Assembly (NCBI GenBank): GCA_009695095.1
Contig: SIBQ01000003.1
Coordinates: forward strand, 44,667-108,666
Reading direction: 5' to 3'
From: Lacunisphaera sp.
GTDB lineage: Bacteria; Verrucomicrobiota; Verrucomicrobiia; Opitutales; Opitutaceae
DNA length: 64,000 bases
The notes beneath the pieces were generated by a model. That model worked only from the letters and a program-made list of their open reading frames with translations. It was not told where the DNA came from and did no database searches. Made by a program: the position numbers and the translations under genes. Below are positions 34,331 through 44,184 of this stretch, piece by piece; the first letter of the stretch is position 1, and every line of letters begins with the position of its first letter.

Positions 34331-36115
34331 ATGAAGGAGATAGTGCCTCAAATTTATACGCGGTTGCTGCGCCTGCTTCGCTGGCGGCTTTGGATTGTCG
34401 AGAAACTGCAGCCGTCGCCCTGGCAGGAGACGCTTTGCTGGGCGGCGGTGGCGGGAATTCTTGGGGCCCTGTCGGCGCTGGCCTTCCGGGGCGGGGTGGA
34501 CCTGATCCACCGCCTGCTGACGGGGAACGGGGAAGCCATCGTGGACTCGTTTCGCGAGCTGGCGTGGTGGCAGCGGCTGGCCATCCCCGCGGTCGGCGGA
34601 CTGATGGCCGGCCTCGTGCTTTTGTTCGGCAAACGGCTGCATCGTGGGCAGAGCTCGACCGACTACATGGAGGCGATCCTGATCGGCAGCGGCCAGCTGC
34701 CGGTGCGGGTCAGCCTGGTCAAGAGCACTTCGGCGATGTTTTCCATTGCCTCGGGCGGCTCGATCGGGCGCGAGGGCCCGCTGGTGCAACTGGCGGCCGT
34801 GGCCGCCTCCTGGCTGGGCCGCTGGCGCAAGCTGTCGGCACCGCAGCTGCGCCTGCTGGTGGCCTGCGGCGCGGCGGCGGGCATCGCCTCGGCGTATAAT
34901 GCGCCCATTGCCGGGTCGTTTTTCGTGGCCGAGATCATCCTCGGTACCATCGCGATGGAGAGCCTCGGGCCACTGGCGGTCGCTGCGGTGACGGCGACGC
35001 TGACTATGCGGGCGCTTTCTAACGCCCACACAATATATGCGGTGCCGGCGTTCACGCTGCATTCGTTGTGGGAGATCGGGCCGTTTGTGCTGCTCGGGGT
35101 TCTTGCCGGCATTGTGGCGCCGTTTTTCCTGCGCTCGCTCCGGCAGGCGGAGCGTTTTTTTGCGGTCACCAACCTGCCCCTGCCGTTGCGGCTCGCCCTG
35201 GGTGGCCTGGCAGTGGGAACGCTGGCGGTCTGGGTGCCGGATGTCTGCGGCAACGGCTACAGCGCGGTGGTGGAGATTCTCCATGGCCAGCTGCTGTGGC
35301 AGGCGCTGGTGCTGGTGCTGGTGTGCAAATGGGTGGCGACGGCGGCGTCGTTCGGCTCGGGCGCGCCGGGCGGGGTGTTCACGCCGACCCTGTTCATGGG
35401 CGCAAGCCTCGGTTATCTGTTTGGGTTCGCGATCAACTCCGTCTGGTCGCTGGGCGCGGCGGACCCGCGGGCTTTCGCGCTGGTCGGCATGGGCGCACTG
35501 CTGGCGGCGGCCAGCCACGCGCCGGTCATGGCGATCATCCTGCTCTTTGAGATGACGCTGAGTTACGACATCATCATGCCTCTGATGCTGAGCAGCGTGG
35601 TGGCCTACTACACGGCGCGCGGCATCGAGGACCAGTCGCTTTACAGCGAGTCCTTGAAGAAAAAGGCCGCGGAGGAGCCCGTGCACCTGCCCGGCGTGGT
35701 GGCCGACCTGGTGAGGGCGCAAACGACGCCCGTGTTGCAGACCGCGCGCTTCGAGGCCATCGCCGGGGAATTCCTGAAGTCGCGGCAGGAGGAAATCTAC
35801 GTGACGACCGCGGAAGGCCGCTACGCCGGGGCCATTTCGCTGCACGACATCAAGCCCTACCTGAACGACGCAGCGGTAGCGGCGCACGTCATCGCCGGGG
35901 ATCTGTTGCGCGACGACGTACCGTCGGTAGCAACGACCGCCCCGCTGGCCGAGGCGTTGAAGATCTTTGCGCTGCACGCCGGACAGACCCTGCCGGTCGT
36001 GGAGCCCGGGACGGGGAATCTGGCCGGTCTCCTGGTGAAGAACGACCTGTTGCTGGCGCTGCTGGAGGGCCGCGGCGCGGAAAAGCACGGCAGCCAGGCA
36101 CCGATGCGAAGCTGA
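34331..36115 (+). CDS. ClC-type chloride channel/antiporter with C-terminal CBS domains
   Basis: The 594-residue protein has about ten membrane helices. The ion-pathway signatures are GSIGREGPLVQLAA (with the gating Glu) and GSGAPGGVFTPTLFMGA. A CBS pair follows (VADLVRAQTTPVLQTARF and ... GDLLRDDVPSVATTAPLAEAL), as in many bacterial ClC proteins that respond to nucleotides. It probably exchanges chloride or another anion for protons across the inner membrane. ATG at 34331 is the first start after the palindrome at 34279-34309. Confidence 0.92.
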   Translation: MKEIVPQIYTRLLRLLRWRLWIVEKLQPSPWQETLCWAAVAGILGALSALAFRGGVDLIHRLLTGNGEAIVDSFRELAWWQRLAIPAVGGLMAGLVLLFGKRLHRGQSSTDYMEAILIGSGQLPVRVSLVKSTSAMFSIASGGSIGREGPLVQLAAVAASWLGRWRKLSAPQLRLLVACGAAAGIASAYNAPIAGSFFVAEIILGTIAMESLGPLAVAAVTATLTMRALSNAHTIYAVPAFTLHSLWEIGPFVLLGVLAGIVAPFFLRSLRQAERFFAVTNLPLPLRLALGGLAVGTLAVWVPDVCGNGYSAVVEILHGQLLWQALVLVLVCKWVATAASFGSGAPGGVFTPTLFMGASLGYLFGFAINSVWSLGAADPRAFALVGMGALLAAASHAPVMAIILLFEMTLSYDIIMPLMLSSVVAYYTARGIEDQSLYSESLKKKAAEEPVHLPGVVADLVRAQTTPVLQTARFEAIAGEFLKSRQEEIYVTTAEGRYAGAISLHDIKPYLNDAAVAAHVIAGDLLRDDVPSVATTAPLAEALKIFALHAGQTLPVVEPGTGNLAGLLVKNDLLLALLEGRGAEKHGSQAPMRS

Positions 36116-36175
36116 GCGGCGGGGCGGGCGTGAGGTAAGGCAGGCGGGGCAGGGGAACGTGCGCATTTTTCCCGT

Positions 36176-36220
36176 TTGTCACACGGCTGACACGAAACCG
36201 TAACAAAGTCCCCCTATTCT
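36176..36220 (+). promoter_or_regulatory. Pho box and -10 element (PhoB-type promoter)
   Basis: Three heptamers recur at exactly 11-base steps: TTGTCAC (36176-36182), CTGACAC (36187-36193) and CCGTAAC (36198-36204). This is the spacing and consensus (CTGTCAT-like) of PhoB-binding Pho boxes. A -10-like TATTCT lies at 36215-36220, so the boxes take the -35 position. The transcript would start about 60 bases before the porin ATG at 36287. It indicates induction under phosphate starvation. Confidence 0.7.
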
Positions 36221-36286
36221 GCGCCCGCGTTCCGGCCCAATCACCGCGACGCACTCTTAACCACGCTAAAACTCAGGACTGTTCAC

Positions 36287-36400
36287 ATGTTCAACCTCAA
36301 ATCCAGACTGCTCGTGGCGGCCGTCTTTTTGTGCGGCGCCGGTTTCGCCCTCGCCCAGGAAAGCGGCCCCTTGATCGACGTGCTCGTCAAGAAAGGCCTC
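36287..36400 (+). pseudogene. N-terminal remnant of a phosphate-type outer-membrane porin
   Basis: The first 38 codons encode a signal peptide and the start of a porin: MFNLKSRLLVAAVFLCGAG, FALAQESGPLIDVLVKKG. The phrase LIDVLVKKG closely follows the start of OprP/OprO-like porins, which continue with a short coiled coil and then the barrel. Here the porin stops at about 36398 and PhoU coding sequence follows in another frame. A Pho box promoter precedes it. Confidence 0.6.
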
Positions 36401-36838
36401 GCACGACCTCGAGCGGGTGGGCGACGAGGCGACCGGCATCGCCCGCCGCGCGCGGAAGCTCGCCATCGAGCCGCGGCTCGAGCTTTACGCCGATCTGCCG
36501 CGCATAACCACGATCGCGCTGGCAATGCTGCGCGACGCCCTCGACTGCTTCATGCAGGAGGACGAGCAAAAGGCGCTCAGCGTCATCCGGCGCGACCCCG
36601 AGGTGGACAACCTGAACCGGCTGCTCTACCGCCGGCTGACCAGCTACATGATCGAGAAACCCGAGACCATCGCCCGGGCCCTCGAGCTGATGTTCATATC
36701 GAAATCCCTCGAGCGTATCGCCGACCACGCGACAAATATCGCGGAGGAAATGGTGTTCTTGGCGCGAGGGCAGGACATCCGGCACAGCGACATTGGCAAG
36801 CAGGATGTCCTGCCGACGATCAGCTCCCACCCGCCGGT

Positions 36839-36842
<4 letters not shown>
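36401..36842 (+). pseudogene. phoU: PhoU phosphate-signalling protein, 5'-truncated
   Basis: From 36399 the frame reads SHDLERVGDEATGIARRARK, a PhoU helical core, then YIEK-type second repeat pieces (RRLTSYMIEKPETIARALEL, SKSLERIADHATNIAEEMVF). The second half of the three-helix bundle pair, with DLERxGDEA and LERIADHATNIAEE, is intact; the first 60-70 residues are gone, replaced by a porin start in a different frame. A GTG at 36417 could still start a 141-residue piece. PhoU normally damps PhoR signalling with PstSCAB. It overlaps the convergent Pit gene by 4 bases. Confidence 0.75.
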
Positions 36843-37906
<1,064 letters not shown>

Positions 37907-37934
37907 GGGGCTCGGCGGCGGGCAGCAGTCGGGC

Positions 37935-38570
37935 TCAGGAATATTTCAGCATGATCTGGAAAACGACTTGGCCGGCATCGCGGGCGCGGTCGACGGCGGT
38001 CTCAACGAGGTCGTGCAGCTCCATAAGGATGACCACCTCTTTCGCCTCGAAGGGGCCGTTGTAGAGTTCCTTGACCAGCGCGAGCATCACCTTGTCGGCC
38101 TCGCCCTCGGCGAATTGCAGGCGGTTGTTCGCGTCCTGAATGCGGCCGACCTGGATGCCTTTGCGCAGCTGCCGGACCATGAAGACGACGGCCCCGACGG
38201 CCTCCTCGAGGAGCGCGACCTGGCGCTGCATGCTCTCGCGCGGCACCCGCGCGGGGCAGATCGTCAGGCGCTCCACGATTTTCTCGACGGTCTTGGGAAT
38301 GCGGTAAAGGGCGATGGAGAGCGCCTCGATGTCCTCGCGCTCGAAGGGGGTGACGAAGGTCCGGCAGAGTTCCTCGGTGATTTGTTGCGTGATGCGCTTG
38401 TCCTTGCGGCGGGTCTGGATGATGTCGTGGATGCTCGAGGCTTTGGCATTGCTCTCGTTGGCGAGAATCTTGGCCAGCAGGCTGGCGCTGGCCTCGGCTT
38501 CCTCGGCGCTCGCCTCCAGCAGGTCGAAAAATTTCTCCTCCTTGCCTAGTAATTTTTTCAGGGAAATCAT
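37935..38570 (-). CDS. DUF47 family (PhoU-like) Pit accessory protein
   Basis: The 211-residue protein begins MISLKKLLGKEEKFFDLLEASAEEA and is all-helical, with IHDIIQTRRKDKRITQQITEEL and TPFEREDIEALSIALYRIPKTVEK. This is the DUF47 family, encoded upstream of pit in many bacteria and thought to regulate it. The two genes form an operon (28-base gap). Confidence 0.93.
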   Translation of the reverse strand: MISLKKLLGKEEKFFDLLEASAEEAEASASLLAKILANESNAKASSIHDIIQTRRKDKRITQQITEELCRTFVTPFEREDIEALSIALYRIPKTVEKIVERLTICPARVPRESMQRQVALLEEAVGAVVFMVRQLRKGIQVGRIQDANNRLQFAEGEADKVMLALVKELYNGPFEAKEVVILMELHDLVETAVDRARDAGQVVFQIMLKYS

Positions 38571-38742
38571 GTGTGATCGGATACCGGAAGCCGGCAGAGA
38601 GGCGAGGGGATTTTTACAAAAGTTACGGGCCGGTCGGAAGCGAGGACCTTGTTTTGGTCGTTGCGCAAGAAGAAATTGGCCTCAGGGGGAAGGACTTGAC
38701 AGGGGCGGGGTGGCTGGGGATGTTCGCCCTTCAGAATTTTAC

Positions 38743-38820
38743 GGCGGCCATAGCTCAGTTGGTTAGAGCACAAGATTGTGAATCTTGGGGTCGCGGGTTC
38801 GAGTCCCGTTGGTCGCCCCA
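38743..38820 (+). tRNA. tRNA-His (anticodon GTG)
   Basis: A full cloverleaf folds here: acceptor stem GCGGCCA paired with TGGTCGC, an extra 5' G at 38743 opposite C73 (the histidine identity pair), D-arm AGCTC...GAGC, anticodon stem CAAGA/TCTTG with loop TTGTGAA, and T-arm with GGTTCGAGTCC. The CCA end is encoded (38818-38820). The following 230 bases are noticeably AT-richer and hold no firm gene. Confidence 0.97.
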
Positions 38821-39072
38821 CTTTAGCGAAACCTACCGGAGCACGTTATGGCGGGAAGCAGGCCCGCCCTTTCAAGGCGGGCTTGCGGAAACTAGTTACA
38901 ATCTGTTTGTCGGTTGGGGAGCGGCTACGCGCTAACTAGGAATTTCCATGACGAAGAAGACCAGCCAATATAGTTATTTCACCCGCGCAGGAAAAACGAA
39001 TTCGGGCGCGTAAATTATTATAGGTGACGGTCCAAAAAATTTCCGGTTTATCGTGCATAGCAAAATCTGTAG

Positions 39073-39777
39073 ATGGACTGTGTGCTTTTAGTGAACATCC
39101 GCATCAGCCAGCTTTTGGGCATCGTGTGCAGGACCATTTTGCCAGTGCTCGGATTCTTGGCGGCGGATGCCGCGTCTGGAAATGTACCGCGCGAAAATCT
39201 GCTCGATTGCGAACGGCTTCCCCGGCTTCCAGTGGCGGCGGAAGTCGAGGGGATGTTCGGTGGATCAATTGGAGACTGCCTAGTTGCCGCTGGAGGCAAT
39301 CAAATCGCTCAGCGGCAAATTTTCGATCAAATATGGATTCTGGCTTTGGGCGCCAAGGGGTTCCTGTTTGTCGAGACCGAGATTGTCGCCGGCCGGCGGC
39401 TGCCGGTGATCAGCCTGCATCTGCACCACAGTTCCCGGAAACAGCGCCTGCTGCAGGCGGGCATCCTCATGAAGTTCATGATTGAGCGACGCAACCAGCG
39501 CGTGGCCCGGAAATGGGTGGCACCGCCGATCCTTTGCGGCGATTTCAATAACCCGCCGCACCAGCCTGATGCCACGGCTATGTTGCTGGGTTATTGCGAG
39601 GAGACCAACAACTACGCGCTGCTACCCAAGACTGACCGCACTTTTCCGGCGGCGCTGCCCGCCCTGGTGCTCGATCTTGTCCTGCTCCCGCAAGAATGCC
39701 GTCCGTTGCACGCCGAGGTGGTGCGCTGCTACCTGTCCGATCACCGGCCCGTGCTGGTGGAGTTTGAACTGGACTAG
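39073..39777 (+). CDS. Endonuclease/exonuclease/phosphatase (EEP) family protein, N-terminus apparently degenerate
   Basis: The C-terminal 150 residues are clearly EEP: LPVISLHLHHSSRKQRLLQA, PPILCGDFNNPPHQPDA (catalytic Asp-Phe-Asn), ALVLDLVLLPQ and CYLSDHRPVLVEFELD (catalytic Asp-His). The first 80 residues do not resemble the family: the usual metal-binding LxxxNIxxG start and the Glu in LQEVD are absent. The gene is therefore probably 5'-truncated, perhaps with an upstream lesion between tRNA-His and here, where base composition also changes. It would not be catalytically complete. Confidence 0.5.
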   Translation: MDCVLLVNIRISQLLGIVCRTILPVLGFLAADAASGNVPRENLLDCERLPRLPVAAEVEGMFGGSIGDCLVAAGGNQIAQRQIFDQIWILALGAKGFLFVETEIVAGRRLPVISLHLHHSSRKQRLLQAGILMKFMIERRNQRVARKWVAPPILCGDFNNPPHQPDATAMLLGYCEETNNYALLPKTDRTFPAALPALVLDLVLLPQECRPLHAEVVRCYLSDHRPVLVEFELD

Positions 39778-39834
39778 CCGGGGTCGGTAATTTGCGCTCG
39801 ACGCCCGGCGTCCGGCTTTTGAGTCTTATTTTTC

Positions 39835-40632
39835 ATGGATCGCCTCGCCCAGACCTTTGCCCGCACCCGCCGCGAGAAGCGCGCCGCCTTCGTGGCCTAT
39901 CTGTGCGCCGGCGACCCCGATTTCGACACTTCGCTCCTGGCCTGCCGGGCGGTGCTCGACGCCGGGGCCGATGTGCTGGAACTGGGCGTGCCATTTTCCG
40001 ATCCGCTGGCCGACGGCCTGACCAACCAGCTGGCGGCGCAGCGTGCGCTCGACAGCGGCATGACGGCCGCCCGGGTTTTTGAACTGGTGAAGCGCCTCCG
40101 GGAAAAGAGCCAGGTGCCGATCGTGTTTTACACCTACTACAACCTGGTTTTCTCCAACGGCGTGGAGAACTACGTCCACGCCGCCAAGGAGGCCGGAGTC
40201 GATGGGCTGCTCACGCTCGACCTGCCGCCGGAGGAGGCCGACGAACTGCTGGCCGCCTGTATGAAGCACGACCTCAAGACCATCTTCATCGTGGCTCCGA
40301 CCACGCCCGCCGCGCGCCTGCCCCGGATCGGCGCGGCCGCGACCGGGTTCATCTATTACGTGTCCCGTGAGGGCGTGACCGGCGTGCGCGACCAGGTGGC
40401 GGCGAACATCCCCGAGGCCGTGGCGCGCATCCGCCAGCACACGACGCTGCCGGTGGCCGTCGGCTTCGGCATCTCCACGAGCGACCAGGTGCGGCAGGTC
40501 GCGAAGGTGGCGGATGGCGTGGTGGTCGGCAGCGCATTGGTGAACGTGATCAAGGACAACCTCGACAATCGCGCGGGCCTGCCCGCCCGGCTGCGCATCA
40601 CCGCGGCCGAGCTGGTCGCCGGCGCCGCCTGA
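39835..40632 (+). CDS. trpA: Tryptophan synthase alpha chain
   Basis: The 265-residue TIM-barrel enzyme releases indole from indole-3-glycerol phosphate. Catalytic Glu49 lies in LELGVPFSDPLADG, together with Asp60. FIYYVSREGVTG and VGFGISTSDQV form the phosphate-binding side. No trpB is adjacent; a decayed regulator follows after 15 bases, so trpA is separated from its partner here. Confidence 0.97.
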   Translation: MDRLAQTFARTRREKRAAFVAYLCAGDPDFDTSLLACRAVLDAGADVLELGVPFSDPLADGLTNQLAAQRALDSGMTAARVFELVKRLREKSQVPIVFYTYYNLVFSNGVENYVHAAKEAGVDGLLTLDLPPEEADELLAACMKHDLKTIFIVAPTTPAARLPRIGAAATGFIYYVSREGVTGVRDQVAANIPEAVARIRQHTTLPVAVGFGISTSDQVRQVAKVADGVVVGSALVNVIKDNLDNRAGLPARLRITAAELVAGAA

Positions 40633-40647
40633 ACGAAGGACGACGAC

Positions 40648-41573
40648 ATGGCCAAAGCCCGCAAAATCCTCCTGATCGACGACGACGACCGGCAGCAGCA
40701 CATGGTGCAGTTGCATCTGGGAAAATTCTACCGGGAACAGTTTGAACTGGATTACGCGCCGACCTACGAGGACGGCTTGAAAAAACTGCTGTCGGGCAAC
40801 CATGCGTCCGCCTGCTCGACTATCATCTGGGCGACCGGGATGGGCTGGAGCTCCTGCGGGAGGCACGGATCACCGGGTGCGAAATCCCGGTCATCATTCT
40901 CACCGCGGAGGACAGCGACGACGTGGACATCGCCGCGATGGAGGCGGGCGCCGTCGACTACCTCGTCAAGACCAACCTGAACTCCCGGCTGCTGGAACGC
41001 GCCATTCGCTATGCCTTGAAACTGGGTGAGACGCTGCACTAATTGCGCCAGCTGGCCCAGCGCGACGAGCTTACGCGCCTGCTGAACCGCCGCGAGTTCA
41101 ACCGTATCCTCGAGGAGGAATGGGACCGCAGTGTGCGTTTCAAGCGGCCATTCACCCTCGTAATGGTGGACATCGACCACTTCAAGAAGATCAACGACAC
41201 CCATGGCCACCAGGTAGGCGACGAGGTGCTGCGGCACGTGGCCAGCCTGCTCGACGGGCAGGTGCGCAACGTCGACCGGGTGGCGTGCTACGGCGGCGAG
41301 GAGTTCGCCGTCATGATGGTGGAAACCGGCCGGAAGAGCGCCGTCGAGGGCATGCAGCGACTGGGCCTGCTGCTGGCCGAGACACCCTGCGTAGTGCCCG
41401 TGACCAACCTAACGATTGCTGTCACTCTTAGCGCCGGGGTCGCGACTAGTCTGGAAGGCGCTGGCAGCGCCCGCTTTGAATCGACGGTGGGAGCGAGCTT
41501 GCTCGGCGACTCAGCACGTGCGACGTCGCGAGCAAGCTGGCTCCCACAAAATACGCCGCAAGCGACGGGCTAA
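40648..41573 (+). pseudogene. Response regulator-GGDEF diguanylate cyclase, multiply broken
   Basis: Three lesions are visible. First, the receiver domain starts in one frame (ILLIDDDDRQQHMVQ) and continues in another near 40795 (LLDYHLGDRDGLELLREA, VIILTAEDSDD, VDYLVKTNL). Second, TAA at 41040-41042 splits the receiver from the GGDEF domain (LRQLAQRDELTRLLNRREF follows directly). Third, the GGDEF domain reaches YGGEEFAVMM and LSAGVATSLEGA but loses its last 25 residues to a REP-like palindrome at 41487-41547. A working version would have made cyclic di-GMP under phosphorelay control. Confidence 0.8.
41487..41547. repeat. REP-like inverted repeat ending the GGDEF gene
   Basis: Arms 41487-41510 and 41525-41547 are inverted copies (GTGGGAGCGAGCTTGCTC and its complement, with few mismatches). 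The GTGGGAGCGAGC form is the classic bacterial REP pattern. It interrupts the 3' end of the GGDEF reading frame. Confidence 0.75.
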
Positions 41574-42463
41574 GACGGATAAGTCGGCCCGGCCGGCACC
41601 ATGATCCGCAGGCTGCGCGGTTTCAAGGTGATCTCCAGCTTCGAAGTCGTGGCGCGCGGCTCTCCGTCGGTGTGAATCCAACCCGGCATGGCGCGCTCGA
41701 TGACAAAACTGGCACCGCTGAGCCGCGTGACGGTCTTGACCTGGTCGAAGGTGTCCGTGCCAAGTCGGTAAAGCATGCCGCAGGCGCCGTACAGGCCGAC
41801 GCGGGGCACACTGACCAGCTCGAAACGGCCGTCGTCCATCTTTGCCCCGGGTGCAACCCGGGCATCATTGCCGTATTGGTCGGAGTTCATGACCGCGAGA
41901 GTAAATGCCTCCAGCCGAGCCGTGCCGCCGGCATGATGGACGACCAGATGCTCCGGCCGGTGGGAGAAAAATGACGGCAGGCCGACCCGGAAATAGCCAG
42001 CCAGCCCGCGGCTGGTCTGGCGGCTGAATCGCATGGCGATGTCGGCCTCGAAGCCGAGGCCCATAGCGTTGAAGAAGGCGAAATTGTTGGCCAAGCCGGT
42101 GTCGATAGCGATCGGCCGGCCGTCGAGCAGCGTGCGAAACGCGTCGTGGCCGGGCCGGCGGATGCCGAGGTAGCGGCCGAGGCCGTTGCCCGAGCCGCAG
42201 GGAATCAGTCCGAAAATCGCCGGAGTGCCCACCAGGGCCGTTGCGACTTCGTTCATGGTGCCGTCGCCCCCGATGGCCACGACCAGTTCGCAACCCTCGG
42301 TCACCGCCTGAGCGGCCAGCTCGGTGGCGTGGTGTGGCCGCTCAGTGGTCGCGATGGTGGCGTCGAGCCGGCGTTCCTCGATGAAAGCCTCGGCCCGTTC
42401 GCGCAGGGAGGGATTGCGCCGGTTGCTGCCGGAGTGGGGGTTGAAGATGAACCGGACTTTCAA
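41570..42463 (-). CDS. Diacylglycerol kinase family (YegS/BmrU-like) lipid kinase
   Basis: From TTG 42463 the protein has 297 residues: VRFIFNPHSGSNRRNP, then VVAIGGDGTMNEVATALVG (nucleotide-binding GGDGT), LIPCGSGNGLGRYLGI and the C-terminal beta-sandwich (MDDGRFELVSVPR). These kinases phosphorylate diacylglycerol or related lipids. The upstream frame crosses the CACGGAT array and is not protein-like, so the TTG start is preferred, though it lacks a clear ribosome binding site. Confidence 0.88.
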   Translation of the reverse strand: MKVRFIFNPHSGSNRRNPSLRERAEAFIEERRLDATIATTERPHHATELAAQAVTEGCELVVAIGGDGTMNEVATALVGTPAIFGLIPCGSGNGLGRYLGIRRPGHDAFRTLLDGRPIAIDTGLANNFAFFNAMGLGFEADIAMRFSRQTSRGLAGYFRVGLPSFFSHRPEHLVVHHAGGTARLEAFTLAVMNSDQYGNDARVAPGAKMDDGRFELVSVPRVGLYGACGMLYRLGTDTFDQVKTVTRLSGASFVIERAMPGWIHTDGEPRATTSKLEITLKPRSLRIMVPAGPTYPS

Positions 42464-42485
42464 GGGAGGAGCTGCCAAAGAAAGC

Positions 42486-42510
42486 CACGGATGCCACGGA
42501 TTGCACGGAT
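42486..42510. repeat. CACGGAT triple array
   Basis: CACGGAT occurs at 42486-42492, 42495-42501 and 42504-42510, exactly 9 bases apart, just upstream of the lipid kinase start. It resembles the ACGCGGAT array at 19481-19507. Confidence 0.6.
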
Positions 42511-42553
42511 TTTGTTTATGACAAATTCGAGCCGGCAGACCGCCTTGAGTGGA

Positions 42554-42611
42554 GTGGGGGGAGCGAGCTGACTCGCGAAATTCAAGGAATCGCGAGCCGG
42601 CTCGCTCCCCC
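42554..42611. repeat. REP-like inverted repeat upstream of miaA
   Basis: The arms at 42554-42578 and 42590-42611 (GGGGGGAGCGAGCTGACTCGCGA and its near complement) are the same class as the 41487-41547 element. It lies between the lipid kinase start and the miaA start. Confidence 0.7.
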
Positions 42612-42663
42612 AAGGGGGAAAACTAGCTTTGCGCCGCGTGCCACGCGTGGTTGCATCGCGGGC

Positions 42664-43575
42664 GTGTCACGGGTCATTCATGTCCTCACTGGGTGCACGG
42701 CGGTCGGCAAGACCGAGCTGGCGCTGCGCTGGGCCGAGGCGAACGGGGCGGAGATCGTGTCGTGCGACTCGCTGCTCTTCTACCGCGGCCTAGACCTAGG
42801 CACGGCCAAGCCGGCCCGGCTGGTGCTGGCCCGGGTGCCGCATCACTTGATCGATGTGTGCGACGTGACGGAGCAGATGGATGTCACGGTTTACGTTACT
42901 CAGGCCCGCGCGGCAGTCGACGACATCCTGCGCCGCGACCGACGGGTTCTCGTAACCGGCGGCAGCGGGTTTTACCTCAAGGCTTTTTTTACGCCGATCG
43001 CCGACAACATCGAAGTGCCGGACGCACTCCGGATCGACGTGCGGGCCCGGCTGGAGCGCGAGGGAATCATCGCACTGGTGGCCGAGCTGCGGCGGTTAAA
43101 CCCGGCGGGGCTGGGCGCACTCGATGTGCAGAATCCACGGCGGGTATTGCGTGCGCTGGAGAGATGTCGGGCGTCGGGCCGGACGCTGGCAGAACTGAAG
43201 GAGAATTTCACGGCGCAGCCGGCGCCGTTCGCGGACTGTACGGTGAAGCTGGTGGAGCTCGTGCGCGAGAAGGCCGGGCTGGAGCAGCGCATCGAGCAGC
43301 GGGCGACCGCGATGCTGCAAGCCGGCCTGGTGGCCGAGGTGCGCGGATTGCTGACGAAAGGCTTGAAGCAGAATCCCAGCGCGGCGAAGGCCATCGGCTA
43401 TCGCGAGACGATCGATTTCCTCGAGGGCCGGCTGCCCGAGGCGGATCTGGCCGCGACCATTGCGCATAACACGCGGGCCTTGGTGAAGAAGCAGCGGACG
43501 TGGTTCAAGACCCAGTTGCCGGCCCACCGGTCAGTCGATGCAGCCCGGGTCCAAGCGGAGGCGCTTTTTGCCTGA
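42664..43575 (+). CDS. miaA: tRNA dimethylallyltransferase
   Basis: The 303-residue enzyme adds an isopentenyl group to A37 of tRNAs reading UNN codons. P-loop TGCTAVGKTELALRW, then SCDSLLFYRGLDLGTAKPA (substrate-binding), VTGGSGFYLKAFF and NPRRVLRALE with AIGYRETIDFLEG near the end. The start is GTG 42664. Length is normal. Confidence 0.95.
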   Translation: MSRVIHVLTGCTAVGKTELALRWAEANGAEIVSCDSLLFYRGLDLGTAKPARLVLARVPHHLIDVCDVTEQMDVTVYVTQARAAVDDILRRDRRVLVTGGSGFYLKAFFTPIADNIEVPDALRIDVRARLEREGIIALVAELRRLNPAGLGALDVQNPRRVLRALERCRASGRTLAELKENFTAQPAPFADCTVKLVELVREKAGLEQRIEQRATAMLQAGLVAEVRGLLTKGLKQNPSAAKAIGYRETIDFLEGRLPEADLAATIAHNTRALVKKQRTWFKTQLPAHRSVDAARVQAEALFA

Positions 43576-43635
43576 CGTAGCGAGTCGGGCACGGGCCGAG
43601 GTGGACTAATCGTATACTCACGCCGTTGCCCATTG

Positions 43636-44184
43636 CTATGGGCCTGGTGCTTGTCCCCGGTTCTCACTCAGTGAAACCGGGGCAAAGGCCCGGCGCCGCA
43701 AAAGCTGGGTGAGCAAAAGTGAGATGACCCCACCGGCCAGCATGGCGCCGAGCACAATGCGAGCGAAGCACCCGAGAGGGCTGCTCATCTTGTGGTAGAA
43801 TTGGATCTGGTCGCGGATGGCCGTCTCGGCCATGCCCGCGGCGCGCATTTGCGCGACTTTCCAGTCGAGAGCGAAGTCCATCCAGCCGGGATTGATGAAC
43901 CGATTGTAGACGAGCATGAAAAGCCAGACCATCAAGCCGGCGATGAGCGAGGCGTGCAGTCCGGACTTTACGCCCTGGGCTAGGCTCAGCCGGCCATCCG
44001 GGGCAGAGTAACGGCGGTCCCTCAAGAGCACGCAGAGCAAGGTGAAGGGAATAATGCAGGAGAAATAACCGCTGTATTCACCGATCTCGATCCGGGCGTT
44101 ATGGAAGCCGAGCAGATACTCGGCCATGATCCAGAGGCAGACCCCGACCCCGGTCATGAGGCCGTATTTCGTTTCAGGTTTCAT
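43636..44184 (-). CDS. DUF4199 family membrane protein
   Basis: The 182-residue protein has four predicted membrane helices, beginning MKPETKYGLMTGVGVCLWIM, with LSLAQGVKSGLHASLIAGLM in the middle and AMLAGGVISLLLTQLL at the end. This matches DUF4199. Function is unknown. It overlaps the upstream gene by 4 bases (ATGA), indicating coupled translation. Confidence 0.8.
   Translation of the reverse strand: MKPETKYGLMTGVGVCLWIMAEYLLGFHNARIEIGEYSGYFSCIIPFTLLCVLLRDRRYSAPDGRLSLAQGVKSGLHASLIAGLMVWLFMLVYNRFINPGWMDFALDWKVAQMRAAGMAETAIRDQIQFYHKMSSPLGCFARIVLGAMLAGGVISLLLTQLLRRRAFAPVSLSENRGQAPGP

Noticed and set aside
34235..36166. Minus-strand frame of 643 codons
   Set aside because: It is antisense to the ClC channel gene; it is His/Gln/Arg-rich with no recognisable fold.
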